From Flavobacterium sp. (GTDB taxonomy: Bacteria > Bacteroidota > Bacteroidia > Flavobacteriales > Flavobacteriaceae), in assembly GCF_004211145.1 (NCBI RefSeq), contig NZ_SEBS01000007.1, positions 62,001 to 126,000 of the forward strand: a DNA stretch of 64,000 nt, in the 5' to 3' direction. This document shows positions 17,254-26,909 of the stretch, one piece after another. The notes under the pieces are model-generated. The model saw nothing but the letters and a program-made list of their open reading frames with translations. It made no database searches and was not told the origin of the DNA. Each line of letters opens with the position of its first letter. The first letter of the stretch is position 1. Position numbers and translations under genes: made by a program.

Positions 17254-19942
17254 CTAAACTCAATGTTATTTGTCCTTCATCGTCTATTTCAGAATCGGGC
17301 GCTTCGCCAAGATCGATTTCCTGTTCAGGAACTTCCTCGACGGGCGGATCGTACGGCAATGGTTCGAGCAGATTCACCGTCTTTAATTTGTCGGCAGTTA
17401 GCTGGTTGCCTTGCGCCTTGAAACCTTTGACCGTGATGAAACTTTCTATGTCGACGGTCTGGTTTTCCTTTTGAACGCCTTTGACTTTCGTGAAAATCAA
17501 TTCGGCGACGGGACGATAATCGGTAGAAACGATTTCGAGTTGCGATCCCGGATGTTCTGAAATGAAAATGTCTTCCTTGTTCTCGTTCTCGACCAAAAAG
17601 CGCTTGATGTAGTAGCGTTCCTTTTCGCCATCGTAATAAATCGCCGAGATCGGTTTGTTCGGGATCCATTTTTCGAGCACGACCATGTCCTGATCGAAAT
17701 GCGTGGAAAGTTCGGGAATGATCGTTTTGAGTTTTCCGGTCGACGACACGACAAGCAATCGATCGGCAGGTCGGAATTCACCCAAGAGTTCGCCTCGCCC
17801 ATCAGTATTCAAACGCTGCACCGTATCGTCGAACCAGATTTTTCGCGGCAACAGCGTTGAGATTCCTTTTTCCTTGAGCTCGATTTTCTTGATCGGATAT
17901 TTGGAAACCGTATTTCCGCGCGAATTCCTGCCTTTGATCGTCATGTCGGCGAAATCGAGGTCGAATTTTAGCTTTTTGATGGTTCCGATTTGTCGCAACA
18001 ACACCGTAATCACTTCGGCTTCCCCATTCGGGTTGGCTGAGAAATACAATACTTGCGAACCCGGTTTTTCCTGCGTCAGGTCGTAAGCCTTGTCTCGCGT
18101 CACGCCCGAAACGTTGAAACGCTTGATGAAACTCGGTCCCGATTTCCCGTCTCGGTAAACCATATTATAGATCGTGCGCTTGTCGTTCTTGTCGAAAATC
18201 GCCACGTGAATGATGTCTTTGCCGATGAATTTCTTCTCGTCAACCTTCACGATATACATGTTTCCGTCGCGCAGGAATACGATCACGTCGTCGATGTCGG
18301 AACAATCGGCTACATATTCGTCTTTCTTTAATCCTGTCCCGACGAAACCTTCCTCGCGGTTCACGTATAATTTGGTGTTACGGAGCACGACTTTCGTGGC
18401 CTCGATCGTATCGAACGAACGTAATTCGGTTTGGCGCTCGCGGCCTTTTCCATATTTTTCCTTTAATCGGAGGAAAAAAGCGATCGCAAAATCAACGATG
18501 TGATCCAAATCGTGCTTCACTTGTTCGATGTCGCCTTCCAAAGCTTCGAGTTTTTCCTGGGCTTTGTCGATGTCGAATTTCGAGATGCGTTTGATTCGGA
18601 TTTCGGTCAATCGCACGATATCTTCCTCGGTGACTTCGCGTTTCAAGTGTTTCGTAAACGGCTTCAAGCCTTCGTCGATCGCGCGGATCACGCCTTCCCA
18701 AGTCGATTCTTCCTCGATCAAACGGTAGATTCGGTTCTCGATGAAAATGCGCTCGAGAGACAGGAAATGCCATTGTTCCTCGAGTTCGTCGAGTTGGATT
18801 TCGAGTTCGCGTTTGAGCAGTTCGACTGTTCTCGCGGTAGAAACCCGAAGCATTTCAGACACGCCGACGAATCGCGGTTTGTGATCTTCTATGACGCATC
18901 CCAATGGCGCGACCGAAGTTTCGCAAGCCGTGAACGCGAACAACGCGTCGATGGTCTTGTCGGGCGAAACGCCTGGAAATAAATGAATCAGGATTTCGAC
19001 TTCGGCAGCCGTATTGTCCTCGATTTTCTTGATCTTGATCTTGCCTTTTTCGTTGGCTTTCAGGATCGAATCGATTAATGTCGATGTATTCGTCGAAAAC
19101 GGGATTTGCGTAATGACGAGCGTATTCTTGTCAAGCTGCGAGATCTTCGCGCGCACCCGAACACGTCCGCCGCGCATGCCGTCGTTGTAATTGGAAACGT
19201 CGGCGACTCCCGCGGTCATGAAATCCGGGAACAGCGTAAACGGTTTTCCCTTTAATATTTTGATCGTCGAATCGATGAGTTCATTGAAGTTGTGCGGCAG
19301 GACTTTGGTCGATAGTCCGACGGCGATTCCCTCGGCGCCCTGAGCGAGCAACAACGGGAATTTGACGGGAAGGTTGACCGGTTCGTTTCTTCGACCATCA
19401 TACGACGCTTGCCATTCGGTGATTTTCGGCGAATACAAAACGTCGTGCGCAAACTTCGTGAGTCGCGCTTCGATGTAACGAGAAGCTGCGGCACCGTCGC
19501 CCGTTAGGATATTTCCCCAGTTTCCTTGGGTGTCGATCAATAGATCTTTTTGCCCGATCTGCACCATCGCATCCCCGATCGACGCGTCTCCGTGCGGATG
19601 ATATTGCATCGTGTGCCCGACCACGTTCGCGACCTTGTTGTAACGGCCGTCGTCGAGTTCGCGCATCGAGTGCATGATGCGGCGCTGCACGGGCTTGAAA
19701 CCGTCTTCGATAGCGGGAACGGCGCGCTCCAAAATCACGTACGACGCGTAATCGAGGAACCAGTCTTTGTACATACCGGTAACTTTGACGATCGTATCTT
19801 CAGGATTCGTTTCCTGGCTTTCGAAGAAGTGAGCCGTTTCAGCCGATGAGGCGCTCGATGACAAATCGCCTTGTTCAGGTAATTGTCCTTCTTTATCGTT
19901 TACGCCCTCGGGGAGATCATTTATATTTTCTTCGTCGTTCAC
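17249..19942 (-). CDS. parC: DNA topoisomerase IV subunit A
   Basis: An 897-residue type IIA topoisomerase A subunit, which cuts and rejoins DNA for decatenation. An acidic N-terminal tail of about 45 residues precedes the breakage domain. The active tyrosine is in AAASRYIEARLT (Tyr156), and the QRRIMHSMREL and YHPHGDASIGD blocks match the quinolone-pocket region. The C-terminal half carries propeller-like strands but no perfect GyrA box, which together with the parE gene nearby favours ParC over GyrA. The C-terminus is acidic. parE lies 258 bp upstream in the same direction. Confidence 0.85.
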   Translation of the reverse strand: MNDEENINDLPEGVNDKEGQLPEQGDLSSSASSAETAHFFESQETNPEDTIVKVTGMYKDWFLDYASYVILERAVPAIEDGFKPVQRRIMHSMRELDDGRYNKVANVVGHTMQYHPHGDASIGDAMVQIGQKDLLIDTQGNWGNILTGDGAAASRYIEARLTKFAHDVLYSPKITEWQASYDGRRNEPVNLPVKFPLLLAQGAEGIAVGLSTKVLPHNFNELIDSTIKILKGKPFTLFPDFMTAGVADVSNYNDGMRGGRVRVRAKISQLDKNTLVITQIPFSTNTSTLIDSILKANEKGKIKIKKIEDNTAAEVEILIHLFPGVSPDKTIDALFAFTACETSVAPLGCVIEDHKPRFVGVSEMLRVSTARTVELLKRELEIQLDELEEQWHFLSLERIFIENRIYRLIEEESTWEGVIRAIDEGLKPFTKHLKREVTEEDIVRLTEIRIKRISKFDIDKAQEKLEALEGDIEQVKHDLDHIVDFAIAFFLRLKEKYGKGRERQTELRSFDTIEATKVVLRNTKLYVNREEGFVGTGLKKDEYVADCSDIDDVIVFLRDGNMYIVKVDEKKFIGKDIIHVAIFDKNDKRTIYNMVYRDGKSGPSFIKRFNVSGVTRDKAYDLTQEKPGSQVLYFSANPNGEAEVITVLLRQIGTIKKLKFDLDFADMTIKGRNSRGNTVSKYPIKKIELKEKGISTLLPRKIWFDDTVQRLNTDGRGELLGEFRPADRLLVVSSTGKLKTIIPELSTHFDQDMVVLEKWIPNKPISAIYYDGEKERYYIKRFLVENENKEDIFISEHPGSQLEIVSTDYRPVAELIFTKVKGVQKENQTVDIESFITVKGFKAQGNQLTADKLKTVNLLEPLPYDPPVEEVPEQEIDLGEAPDSEIDDEGQITLSLE

Positions 19943-20200
19943 TTTTTAATTAATAATGAATAATTAACAATGAATAATTGATTTTCGTCCCGCAGAACGA
20001 ATTTTTTTGTTGCGAACCGCCGCCCGAACCGCAGCGGAGCTCCTTTTGGCTGGCGGAGTATTCTGCAATGTTCAGGCTCTCGGCCAAGTATATTACCTCA
20101 CGTTTCTATAGCACGAAAGTTTCGATCAGTCGCTTGCCGGTCGAACCGATAGCGGAAATATCCGCCCAACCAATAATTATTAATTGTTCATTATTAATTA
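19943..20200. repeat. Hairpin repeat element flanked by inverted AT arrays, between parE and parC
   Basis: This 258-bp gap has no gene. AT-type arrays (AATAATGAATAATTAACAAT-like) lie at its left end, and their reverse complement (ATTATTAATTGTTCATT-like) lies at about 20168-20205. Inside is a copy of the CAGCGGCATCC element. Its left part is CAGCGGAGCTCCTTTTGG at 20032-20049 and its right part is GATAGCGG-n5-TATCCGCCCAA at about 20148-20169. The central part is longer and more diverged than in other copies. Such a folded insert could separate parE and parC expression. Confidence 0.6.
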
Positions 20201-22057
20201 TCAATTCTTCTCCACAACGTCTAACTCAACCTTCAAATTCCTAATTATAAACTGTTGTCTGTCCGGTGTATTTTTCCCCATGTAAAATTCCAACAGCGAC
20301 TCGATTGTCGTTGCGCGGTCGAGCATGACCGGATCGAGGCGGATGTCGGCTCCGATGAAATGCACGAACTCGTCGGGCGAAATCTCTCCCAAACCTTTGA
20401 ATCGCGTGATCTCAGGTTTCGGTTTGAGTTTTTCTATGGCGTTTACGCGTTCTTCCTCACTGTAACAATAAATGGTTTCCTTGCGGTTTCTCACACGGAA
20501 AAGCGGCGTTTGCAAAATGTACAAATGGCCTTCCTTGATCATTTCGGGGAAGAATTGCAGGAAAAACGTGATCAGCAATAAGCGGATGTGCATGCCGTCG
20601 ACATCGGCGTCGGTCGCGATCACGATGTTGTTGTACCGCAGATCTTCCATGCTTTCCTCGATGTTGAGCGCGGCCTGTAACAAGTTGAATTCCTCGTTCT
20701 CATATACAATTTTCTTGGACATTCCGTACGAGTTGAGCGGCTTTCCACGCAGCGAGAAAACGGCTTGTGTGTTGACGTTTCGCGATTTTGTGATCGAACC
20801 TGAAGCGGAATCTCCTTCGGTGATGAACAGCGTACTTTCCAAACTCAAAGGATTCTTGGTATCGGTCAAATGCACGCGACAATCGCGCAGTTTCTTATTG
20901 TGCAAACTGGCTTTCTTGGCGCGGTCCTTCGCGAGTTTGCGGATTCCCGAAAGTTCTTTGCGTTCGCGCTCGGCCTGCAAAATTTTACGCAGAAGCAAAT
21001 CGGCGACTTCGGGATTCTTGTGTAGGAAATTATCTAGTTTGGTCTTGATGAAATCGTTGATGAAGGTTCGGACGCTTGGCAAATCGGGTCCCATTTCGGT
21101 CGATCCCAATTTCGTTTTCGTCTGGGATTCGAAGACAGGCTCCATGACTTTGACCGAGATTCCGGCGACGATCGACTTTCGGATATCCGATGGTTCGAAG
21201 CCTTTATTGTAAAATTCGCGCACGGTCTTCACGATCGATTCGCGGAAGGCGTTCAGGTGCGTTCCTCCTTGCGTCGTGTTCTGGCCGTTGACGAACGAAT
21301 GATATTCTTCGCTGTATTGGGTCTTGGAATGCGTCATCGCGATCTCTATGTCCTCGCCTTTCAAATGAATGACAGGATATTGCATGTCCTCTTCCTTGAT
21401 GTCTTCTTCGAGCAAATCCTTCAAACCATTGTCCGAAAAATATTTTTCGCCGTTGAAATAAATTGTCAATCCGGTATTGAGATAGCAGTAATTCTTGAGC
21501 ATCCGAATGACGTACTCGTTTCGGAACTTGTAGTTCTTGAAAATAAGTTCGTCGGGAATAAAAATGACTTTCGTGCCTTTGCGCTTCGTGGATTCGATGA
21601 TGTCTTCTTCCATCGTAAGATTTCCCGCGTTGAATTCGGCGGCCTTTTGCTTTTCATCACGTACCGATTCGACGCGGAAATAGTTGGAAAGTGCGTTAAC
21701 GGCTTTTGTTCCGACACCATTCAATCCAACCGATTTCTTGAACGCAAGCGAATCGTATTTACCGCCCGTGTTCATTTTCGACACGACATCGACGACTTTC
21801 CCAAGCGGAATGCCGCGTCCGTAATCGCGAACAGTAACGGTTTTGTCCTTGATCGTGACTTCGATGGTCTTGCCCGCGCCCATCACGAATTCGTCTATGC
21901 AATTATCGATGACTTCCTTGAGCAGGATGTAGATTCCGTCGTCAGGAGACGAGCCGTCGCCGAGTTTCCCGATATACATTCCGGGACGCATTCGGATATG
22001 CTCTTTCCAGTCGAGGGAACGTATATTGCCTTCGTTGTATTCGGTTTGTTCAGACAT
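20201..22057 (-). CDS. parE: DNA topoisomerase IV subunit B
   Basis: A 618-residue ATPase subunit. The GHKL ATP-binding motifs are visible: [10 protein letters not shown] near residue 47 and YGRGIPLG near residue 99. These are followed by [12 protein letters not shown] and the QGGTHLNAF block of the transducer domain. The Toprim domain shows EGDSASGS and [10 protein letters not shown]. Length matches ParE rather than the longer GyrB. The start at 22057 ([30 protein letters not shown]) matches the family. It works with ParC, encoded downstream. Confidence 0.88.
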   Translation of the reverse strand: MSEQTEYNEGNIRSLDWKEHIRMRPGMYIGKLGDGSSPDDGIYILLKEVIDNCIDEFVMGAGKTIEVTIKDKTVTVRDYGRGIPLGKVVDVVSKMNTGGKYDSLAFKKSVGLNGVGTKAVNALSNYFRVESVRDEKQKAAEFNAGNLTMEEDIIESTKRKGTKVIFIPDELIFKNYKFRNEYVIRMLKNYCYLNTGLTIYFNGEKYFSDNGLKDLLEEDIKEEDMQYPVIHLKGEDIEIAMTHSKTQYSEEYHSFVNGQNTTQGGTHLNAFRESIVKTVREFYNKGFEPSDIRKSIVAGISVKVMEPVFESQTKTKLGSTEMGPDLPSVRTFINDFIKTKLDNFLHKNPEVADLLLRKILQAERERKELSGIRKLAKDRAKKASLHNKKLRDCRVHLTDTKNPLSLESTLFITEGDSASGSITKSRNVNTQAVFSLRGKPLNSYGMSKKIVYENEEFNLLQAALNIEESMEDLRYNNIVIATDADVDGMHIRLLLITFFLQFFPEMIKEGHLYILQTPLFRVRNRKETIYCYSEEERVNAIEKLKPKPEITRFKGLGEISPDEFVHFIGADIRLDPVMLDRATTIESLLEFYMGKNTPDRQQFIIRNLKVELDVVEKN

Positions 22058-22142
22058 GTCGCGGGAATCAGTTTTGCGCTAATATATATCTAATACGCGC
22101 GTGAGGAAAGCAGTGGTCGGGAAAGTTATTAAGAATGATATT

Positions 22143-22262
22143 GACAGTTGACGAAAGACGAATGTCGAACGACAAACGACGAAGGACAAACGAAAATGTA
22201 CCAATCAGCGCAAGAGACGACTCGAAAGTCCTTTGTCTTTAGTCATTAGTCTTTCGTCATTC
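22143..22262. repeat. Opposed GACGAAAGAC-type repeats
   Basis: Degenerate GACGAAAGACGAATG and GACAAACGACGAAGGAC units run at about 22143-22193. The reverse complement (AGTCATTAGTCTTTCGTC) runs at about 22238-22258. The two arrays can pair across about 45 bp, where no gene is seen. A short relative (GACGAACGACGAACG) lies at about 24558-24572. Confidence 0.7.
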
Positions 22263-22270
22263 TTCAATTC

Positions 22271-23218
22271 TCAAAAAGTAAACCCAATCCGAATCCCGCC
22301 CCATTTCGCCGAATTCCCACTGTCAAATTCCTTCGTGATCGCGCTTCGGGAGTATTCGAAATACAGCGTTCGAGTCTGGAGCACAAATCCGTAATTGTGT
22401 TGGGCGACGACACGTTTCACGTCGGACGATGCGATCGTGTACGGGCTTTTATCATTGAACAATCCGCCTTGCAGCGTCGCATCATATCCGATTATGCTGA
22501 CCATGGGTTGCGAATAAAAATACAATGCGAATTTCTTTTTTTGGGCCGACGACGAAAAAGGCGAATTGATAATCCCGATCACACCATTCGCACCCACGGA
22601 AGCGTTCGTGAACAGCGTCCCGACACGAACCGTTCCCAATCCCTGAACCGCAAAATAATCGCGGAATCGGTACAATTGCTTTTCAAAACTGACTTCGTAA
22701 TTAAGCACGACATCGTTCCTGATTTGGTTGTGCCAACCCAACGGAATCGTGTTTCCCGTGGCTTCGTGGATGCCGACCTGCATTTCTTCACCGAACGCGC
22801 CCGGACCGATAATTCCGACGTTAAGTGACGACGTCAATCGCGACTTCCTGATCGTATCGGTCGCAATCACGAAGCTTTTGAGCATGATGGCCGACGCGAA
22901 CGGTCGGTCACCGTATTGGATTTCCTCGTACTTATAATGATGAGGCGTGAAACCGATGTGTTCGATCGACAAACCGAATTTGTATGAACTTTCATCGGGC
23001 TTGTAAAACAAATGATTTACGGGATTTTTCTCGAGCGACTTGAGTACGACTTCGAAATTGTAGCCTTGCGTGTAATTCCGGTCGGTCGACGTGAAATAAT
23101 CATTGTCGTAATGGAAACGGAAATAACTTTCGGCACCCATATCGCGGAACGACGCCATGTTATCGATTTTTTGTGCGAAAAACGCCGTCGGGAAAAGCAA
23201 AAGGAACAGGTATCTCAT
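22271..23218 (-). CDS. LpxR-like lipid A deacylase (DUF2219)
   Basis: A 315-residue outer-membrane beta-barrel with a signal peptide (residues 1-15, LLLFPTAFFAQ). LpxR removes the 3'-acyloxyacyl group from lipid A in a calcium-dependent way. Active-site landmarks are retained: HYDNDYFTSTDRNYTQG with Asn39, Asp40 and Thr50; GDRPFAS at about 103-109; and GPGAFGEEMQVGIHE with His151. The C-terminus ends in an aromatic strand (GGIRIGFTF), as expected for barrel assembly. It stands alone, flanked by repeat DNA. Confidence 0.78.
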   Translation of the reverse strand: MRYLFLLLFPTAFFAQKIDNMASFRDMGAESYFRFHYDNDYFTSTDRNYTQGYNFEVVLKSLEKNPVNHLFYKPDESSYKFGLSIEHIGFTPHHYKYEEIQYGDRPFASAIMLKSFVIATDTIRKSRLTSSLNVGIIGPGAFGEEMQVGIHEATGNTIPLGWHNQIRNDVVLNYEVSFEKQLYRFRDYFAVQGLGTVRVGTLFTNASVGANGVIGIINSPFSSSAQKKKFALYFYSQPMVSIIGYDATLQGGLFNDKSPYTIASSDVKRVVAQHNYGFVLQTRTLYFEYSRSAITKEFDSGNSAKWGGIRIGFTF

Positions 23219-23343
23219 GTCAATACCTACGCAAAACTCGATGGATGGGTTTAGGTTGGATACGATTAAATTCTTTGGGTGTCGAAATTGTTTCGGGCTT
23301 ATTCGGTAAACAAATAAAATTTCGAAAAAATCGAGGTTCGTCT

Positions 23344-23390
23344 AGACCTAACAGGTTTAAGTGGCCGGCGTAGAGAAACCTGTTAGGTCT
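23344..23390. repeat. Palindromic element AGACCTAACAGGTTT, copy 1
   Basis: Perfect 15-bp inverted repeat: AGACCTAACAGGTTT at 23344-23358 and AAACCTGTTAGGTCT at 23376-23390, with a 17-nt loop. It is followed by GACGAAGTTCG, an extension shared with the other copies. It lies in the 293-bp gap between the LpxR-like and transglutaminase-like genes, which otherwise holds nothing recognisable. Confidence 0.9.
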
Positions 23391-23511
23391 GACGAAGTTC
23401 GAAGAATTCCCCAACAATTTCCAGCAGATTTCACGTAAAAAATGTTAAAGTATACACACGATTTTCTTCCCGATTAAAGTTAACCCTAAATCGTCAACTC
23501 CAAAACTCAGG

Positions 23512-24483
23512 CTATTTCGACGCGGAAATCTTATACGTCGCCACCGATTCCTGATCGATGAAAATCGTCACGAATCCCGATGCGCCTTTTTCGAGCGGCA
23601 CTTCAAATTCTGAAACATCGCCGTTTTTCTTCACATCGGCAATTCGGATTCTCCCGTCTTTGCTCAACGCGTAGGCCACGCGGTCGGTTTTCAGGTTTTG
23701 GATTTTAAATGGAATGATGTGGTTGTTGGGCAAAATTCCCGATTTAGGGAACGTAATCGTATATTCCGAATCGATGTACTGCCCCGAAAACAAAGGTAAT
23801 CCCGCGAATTCCTCGGCGGTCCTGTTCGTGAGCAGCCATTTCTTCTCGTCGGGAAAATGATTCAGGAAAAACAAATCGGGATCGGTAAAGAAATAACTGG
23901 GATTGAATTTATTTACGAATTTCCCGGTCTGCGAATCAACCGAACCCGAACCCCAAGTCACGTCGATAAACTTCCATTCGTTCCCGATTTTCACCGCGTT
24001 CCAAATGTGGTCGGCGGCGGTCGGCAATTTCCCGATATGCGTCGGATGCGATTTCGATGTTCCCGGAATCGTCATGGTTTCCAAACCGACCAACTCGGCG
24101 ACGCGGTCGTAAAGAGCCGTATAGCCGCGACAGACGCCCTTTTTGGTGCGCATCGTCCGTATCGCCAAATCGAGGTTGTATTGCTTGAGTTTCTTCTCTT
24201 TTTCCTCGGCCGAGCGATACGTGAATGCGACCTTCCCGCCTTGATTGCTGCGATATTCGTTCAAATCGTAACGCACGTTGTTCGCGATCCACGTGTAGAT
24301 CGCTCGCGCTTTTGCGGTGTCCGACGAGAAGTCTGAAGCGACTCTTTCAGCTAATTTCTCAGGGTTCGAGAAACTGGCTGGATATGTCGAGACCTTCGCA
24401 TCGACCGACGAAAAATCCTGGGCCGAAGCAAACGTGACGAACAGTAAGACAAAGGGTAAATTAAGGTTGGTGATCTTTTTCAT
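23512..24483 (-). CDS. Transglutaminase-like cysteine protease-fold protein
   Basis: A 323-residue secreted or periplasmic protein (signal ending FASAQ, residue 22). The transglutaminase-core triad is intact: Cys118 in KKGVCRGYTALY, His159 in AADHIWNAVKIG and Asp174 in EWKFIDVTWG. An N-terminal region holds AIYTWIANNVRYD, typical of this superfamily. The C-terminal 100 residues are beta-rich. Bacterial members are mostly peptidases; the substrate here is unknown. Confidence 0.78.
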   Translation of the reverse strand: MKKITNLNLPFVLLFVTFASAQDFSSVDAKVSTYPASFSNPEKLAERVASDFSSDTAKARAIYTWIANNVRYDLNEYRSNQGGKVAFTYRSAEEKEKKLKQYNLDLAIRTMRTKKGVCRGYTALYDRVAELVGLETMTIPGTSKSHPTHIGKLPTAADHIWNAVKIGNEWKFIDVTWGSGSVDSQTGKFVNKFNPSYFFTDPDLFFLNHFPDEKKWLLTNRTAEEFAGLPLFSGQYIDSEYTITFPKSGILPNNHIIPFKIQNLKTDRVAYALSKDGRIRIADVKKNGDVSEFEVPLEKGASGFVTIFIDQESVATYKISASK

Positions 24484-24627
24484 ACGGCGCCATCGGGCAA
24501 CTATTTTGCCATGAATAGTTAACGCGGTTGTAAAGTTTTTATTTTAAGAGTAGTTTTGACGAACGACGAACGAGCAATACCTAAAACGGAATTTCCCCGT
24601 ATATTAATCCGTAATAAAACAAACACC

Positions 24628-25467
24628 ATGCGAAACCTCATCATTTGCCTGATCACTTTTACGTTTGTCGGATGCGCGTCCCACAAAATCCGCGATATTT
24701 CCTATTTGCCGAGTGATCTAAAAACCCAGAAAAAAGAGCCAAAGCTCAACATATTTTTACCGTACGACAAGCAAACAAAAAAACTCTCCGTGGTGATTTT
24801 CGTGCACGGCGGAAACTGGAATTCGGGCGATAAAGATACATATGTGCTGATGGGTCGGAATTTTGCCAAGAAAGGAATCATCGCGATCATTCCCGACTAC
24901 ACGCTGAGTCCCGACGCCGATTACGACCAAATGACACGACAGGTTGCGGCCGCGATAATCTGGACGCGCGACAATGCGTTCCGATATGAAATCGATCCGA
25001 AGCAAATTTACGTGAGCGGTCACTCGGCGGGCGGACATCTCGCCGCGCTCGCGGTAATGAATCCGAAATATGGAATTCCCGACGGAACCGTCGCAGGATT
25101 AATCTTAAACGATGCGGCCGGACTCGACATGAAACAACATCTCGAGTTCGATCCGCCGACCGACAGCCACGACTATCTCGCGACCTGGGGCAATGATCCC
25201 GAGAAATGGCACGACGCCTCGCCAATCTATTTCATAGGCAAACAAACGCCGCCGATTTTAATGTATACGGGAAAAAATACATTCGAAATGATCAGGAAAG
25301 GCAACCAAAGATTCCTTGACGAACTTCGCAAATTCCAACCCGATGTACAGCCGATCATCATCAAGAAGAACCACTTCTCCATGGTAATCCAATATTTTTT
25401 CGGCCGAAGCCGACGTTATCCCGAAGCGCTGGATTTTATCGCCAAAAACGCTCCAAAAGGAAGTTAA
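24628..25467 (+). CDS. Alpha/beta hydrolase lipoprotein
   Basis: A 279-residue lipoprotein (TFVGC, Cys16) with an alpha/beta-hydrolase fold of the HSL/carboxylesterase type. It has an HGGNWNSG oxyanion-hole motif at residues 60-67, the nucleophile in GHSAGG (Ser133), and a C-terminal His in KKNHFSM. The ATG at 24628 was preferred because it begins the lipoprotein signal; an upstream frame reads into repeat DNA. Substrates are probably small esters. No operon partner is evident. Confidence 0.75.
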   Translation: MRNLIICLITFTFVGCASHKIRDISYLPSDLKTQKKEPKLNIFLPYDKQTKKLSVVIFVHGGNWNSGDKDTYVLMGRNFAKKGIIAIIPDYTLSPDADYDQMTRQVAAAIIWTRDNAFRYEIDPKQIYVSGHSAGGHLAALAVMNPKYGIPDGTVAGLILNDAAGLDMKQHLEFDPPTDSHDYLATWGNDPEKWHDASPIYFIGKQTPPILMYTGKNTFEMIRKGNQRFLDELRKFQPDVQPIIIKKNHFSMVIQYFFGRSRRYPEALDFIAKNAPKGS

Positions 25468-25488
25468 AAAAGTCTGCCACAGATTCTC

Positions 25489-25530
25489 GCATTTCTAAAA
25501 TTCGTGCATTCGTGCATTCGTGGCAAAAAA
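25489..25530. repeat. TTCGTGCATTCGTGGCAAA-type repeat
   Basis: Tandem TTCGTGCATTCGTGCATTCGTGG followed by an A-rich stretch. It is related to CTTCGTGCCTTCGTGGCAAA at 43339-43365 and, in reverse, GCCACAAAGGCGAAGACGCG at about 53261-53280. No gene lies in the 171-bp gap. Confidence 0.65.
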
Positions 25531-25638
25531 AATTAAAAAAACAGTACAAAGACATTATCAAAAAAAAATTTGTGCCTTCTCGTCAAAAAAAAACTTCGCC
25601 CATCATCGCAAAAAAACCTTCTTTCATGCCAGCAAAAC

Positions 25639-26820
25639 TCAATGCATCAAAACAACTTCCTCATCACTCTTAACATAGGGCCCGGAAATACGAATCAAAA
25701 CCAAAGTCGCGATCGCCCCTAAAATCGCCATGGAAACCCCGACAAGATTCGGTGAAGCGAAATTATACCCCATAACCAAAGGCAATCCGCCAAGGAAAGC
25801 ACCGAGCGCATTCCCAATATTGAAACTCGCCTGAAGTGCCGCAGACGCGATCATCTCAGCGCCTTTCGCCGAATCGATCATGAGCATCTGAATCGGTGCG
25901 ACGACTGAGAATGAAGCCGCACCCGTAAGGAAAACCAGGAAAAGTGAAACCGGTTTCGACGCCGACAAAAAGTAAACCGCGCACAAATCGGCGGCCATGA
26001 CCAACAACATCAACAGGACGCCATACGCCGGACTGAACTTGTCGGCCAGTCGCGCGCCCGCGAAATTTCCGACGACCATCCCGACGCCTGCGAGAATCAA
26101 AATAAACGGAACATCCTCAGCCGCGAAACCGCTGATATCGGTGAGTAAAGGCGCGATATAACTAATCCAGCAGAACAATCCGCCGAACCCGATCGCGGTG
26201 ATGAAAATGATCAGCCATGCTTCAGTTTTACCAAAAAACTTCAACTGTGTCTTGAGATTACCCGATGCATTTTTCTCGATCTTCGGAAGCATGAAAATCA
26301 GACTCACGACCGTAATCACCCCGATGACGGCAATGATCACGAACGTATAACGCCAACTCATGCTGTGTCCGACATAGGTCCCGAGCGGAACACCCACGAC
26401 ATTTGCGATCGTCAAACCGCTGAACATGATCGCGACGCTTTGGGCTTCCTTTCCCTTTTGCGCCAATCCGCTGGCCACGACCGCTCCGACGCCAAAAAAC
26501 GCACCGTGCGGCAATCCCGATAAGAATCGAGACACCAACATTAAATTATAACCCGGAGCGAAAATCGAGATCGCGTTGAACAGCGTAAGCATGATCGCCA
26601 GGGCAATCAACATTTTCTTTGGCGGAACATTTCGGCCCGCAATAACTAATAACGGCGCGCCCACGACAACGCCAAGCGCGTAGGCCGAGATCAAATGTCC
26701 GGCCTGCGGAATGCTGATGCCGAGATCGAGCGCGATATCGGGCAACAATCCCATGACGACAAATTCGGTGATTCCTATGGTAAGTCCGCCCAAAGCAAGC
26801 GGAAGAAGACTTGATTTCAT
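25639..26820 (-). CDS. Major facilitator superfamily exporter (AraJ-type)
   Basis: A 393-residue inner-membrane transporter with 12 predicted helices. It has the DHA1-type features of AraJ/YdhP: LGGLTIGITEFVVMGLLPDIA at the N-terminus, GRNVPPKK in loop 2-3 and RFLSGLPHGAFFGV in helix 4. This group exports sugars, drugs or small metabolites. It is divergent from the AraC-family gene across 89 bp, so that regulator probably controls it. Confidence 0.8.
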   Translation of the reverse strand: MKSSLLPLALGGLTIGITEFVVMGLLPDIALDLGISIPQAGHLISAYALGVVVGAPLLVIAGRNVPPKKMLIALAIMLTLFNAISIFAPGYNLMLVSRFLSGLPHGAFFGVGAVVASGLAQKGKEAQSVAIMFSGLTIANVVGVPLGTYVGHSMSWRYTFVIIAVIGVITVVSLIFMLPKIEKNASGNLKTQLKFFGKTEAWLIIFITAIGFGGLFCWISYIAPLLTDISGFAAEDVPFILILAGVGMVVGNFAGARLADKFSPAYGVLLMLLVMAADLCAVYFLSASKPVSLFLVFLTGAASFSVVAPIQMLMIDSAKGAEMIASAALQASFNIGNALGAFLGGLPLVMGYNFASPNLVGVSMAILGAIATLVLIRISGPYVKSDEEVVLMH

Positions 26821-26843
26821 GTTGTGTTCCTAAAAATGAAGCG

Positions 26844-26884
26844 CAAATTTACGTCGGTGGTCGGCCATTAAAGTTGTACTTTTG
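26844..26884. promoter_or_regulatory. Divergent promoter elements between MFS and AraC genes
   Basis: Plus-strand TACTTTTG at 26877-26884 faces the AraC gene. Minus-strand TAAATTTG (plus-strand 26844-26851) faces the MFS gene. Both fit the Bacteroidota -7 motif TAnnTTTG. Neither has a clear TTTG 19 bp upstream, so the -33 parts are uncertain. An AraC-type binding site would be expected here but no direct repeat was identified. Confidence 0.4.
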
Positions 26885-26909
26885 CGATACATAATTGCAA
26901 GAACACGAC

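Noticed and set aside
17249..22057. gyrA/gyrB assignment for the topoisomerase pair
   Set aside because: The B subunit is the 618-residue ParE size and the A subunit lacks a perfect GyrA box; the ParC/ParE reading fits better, though not absolutely.
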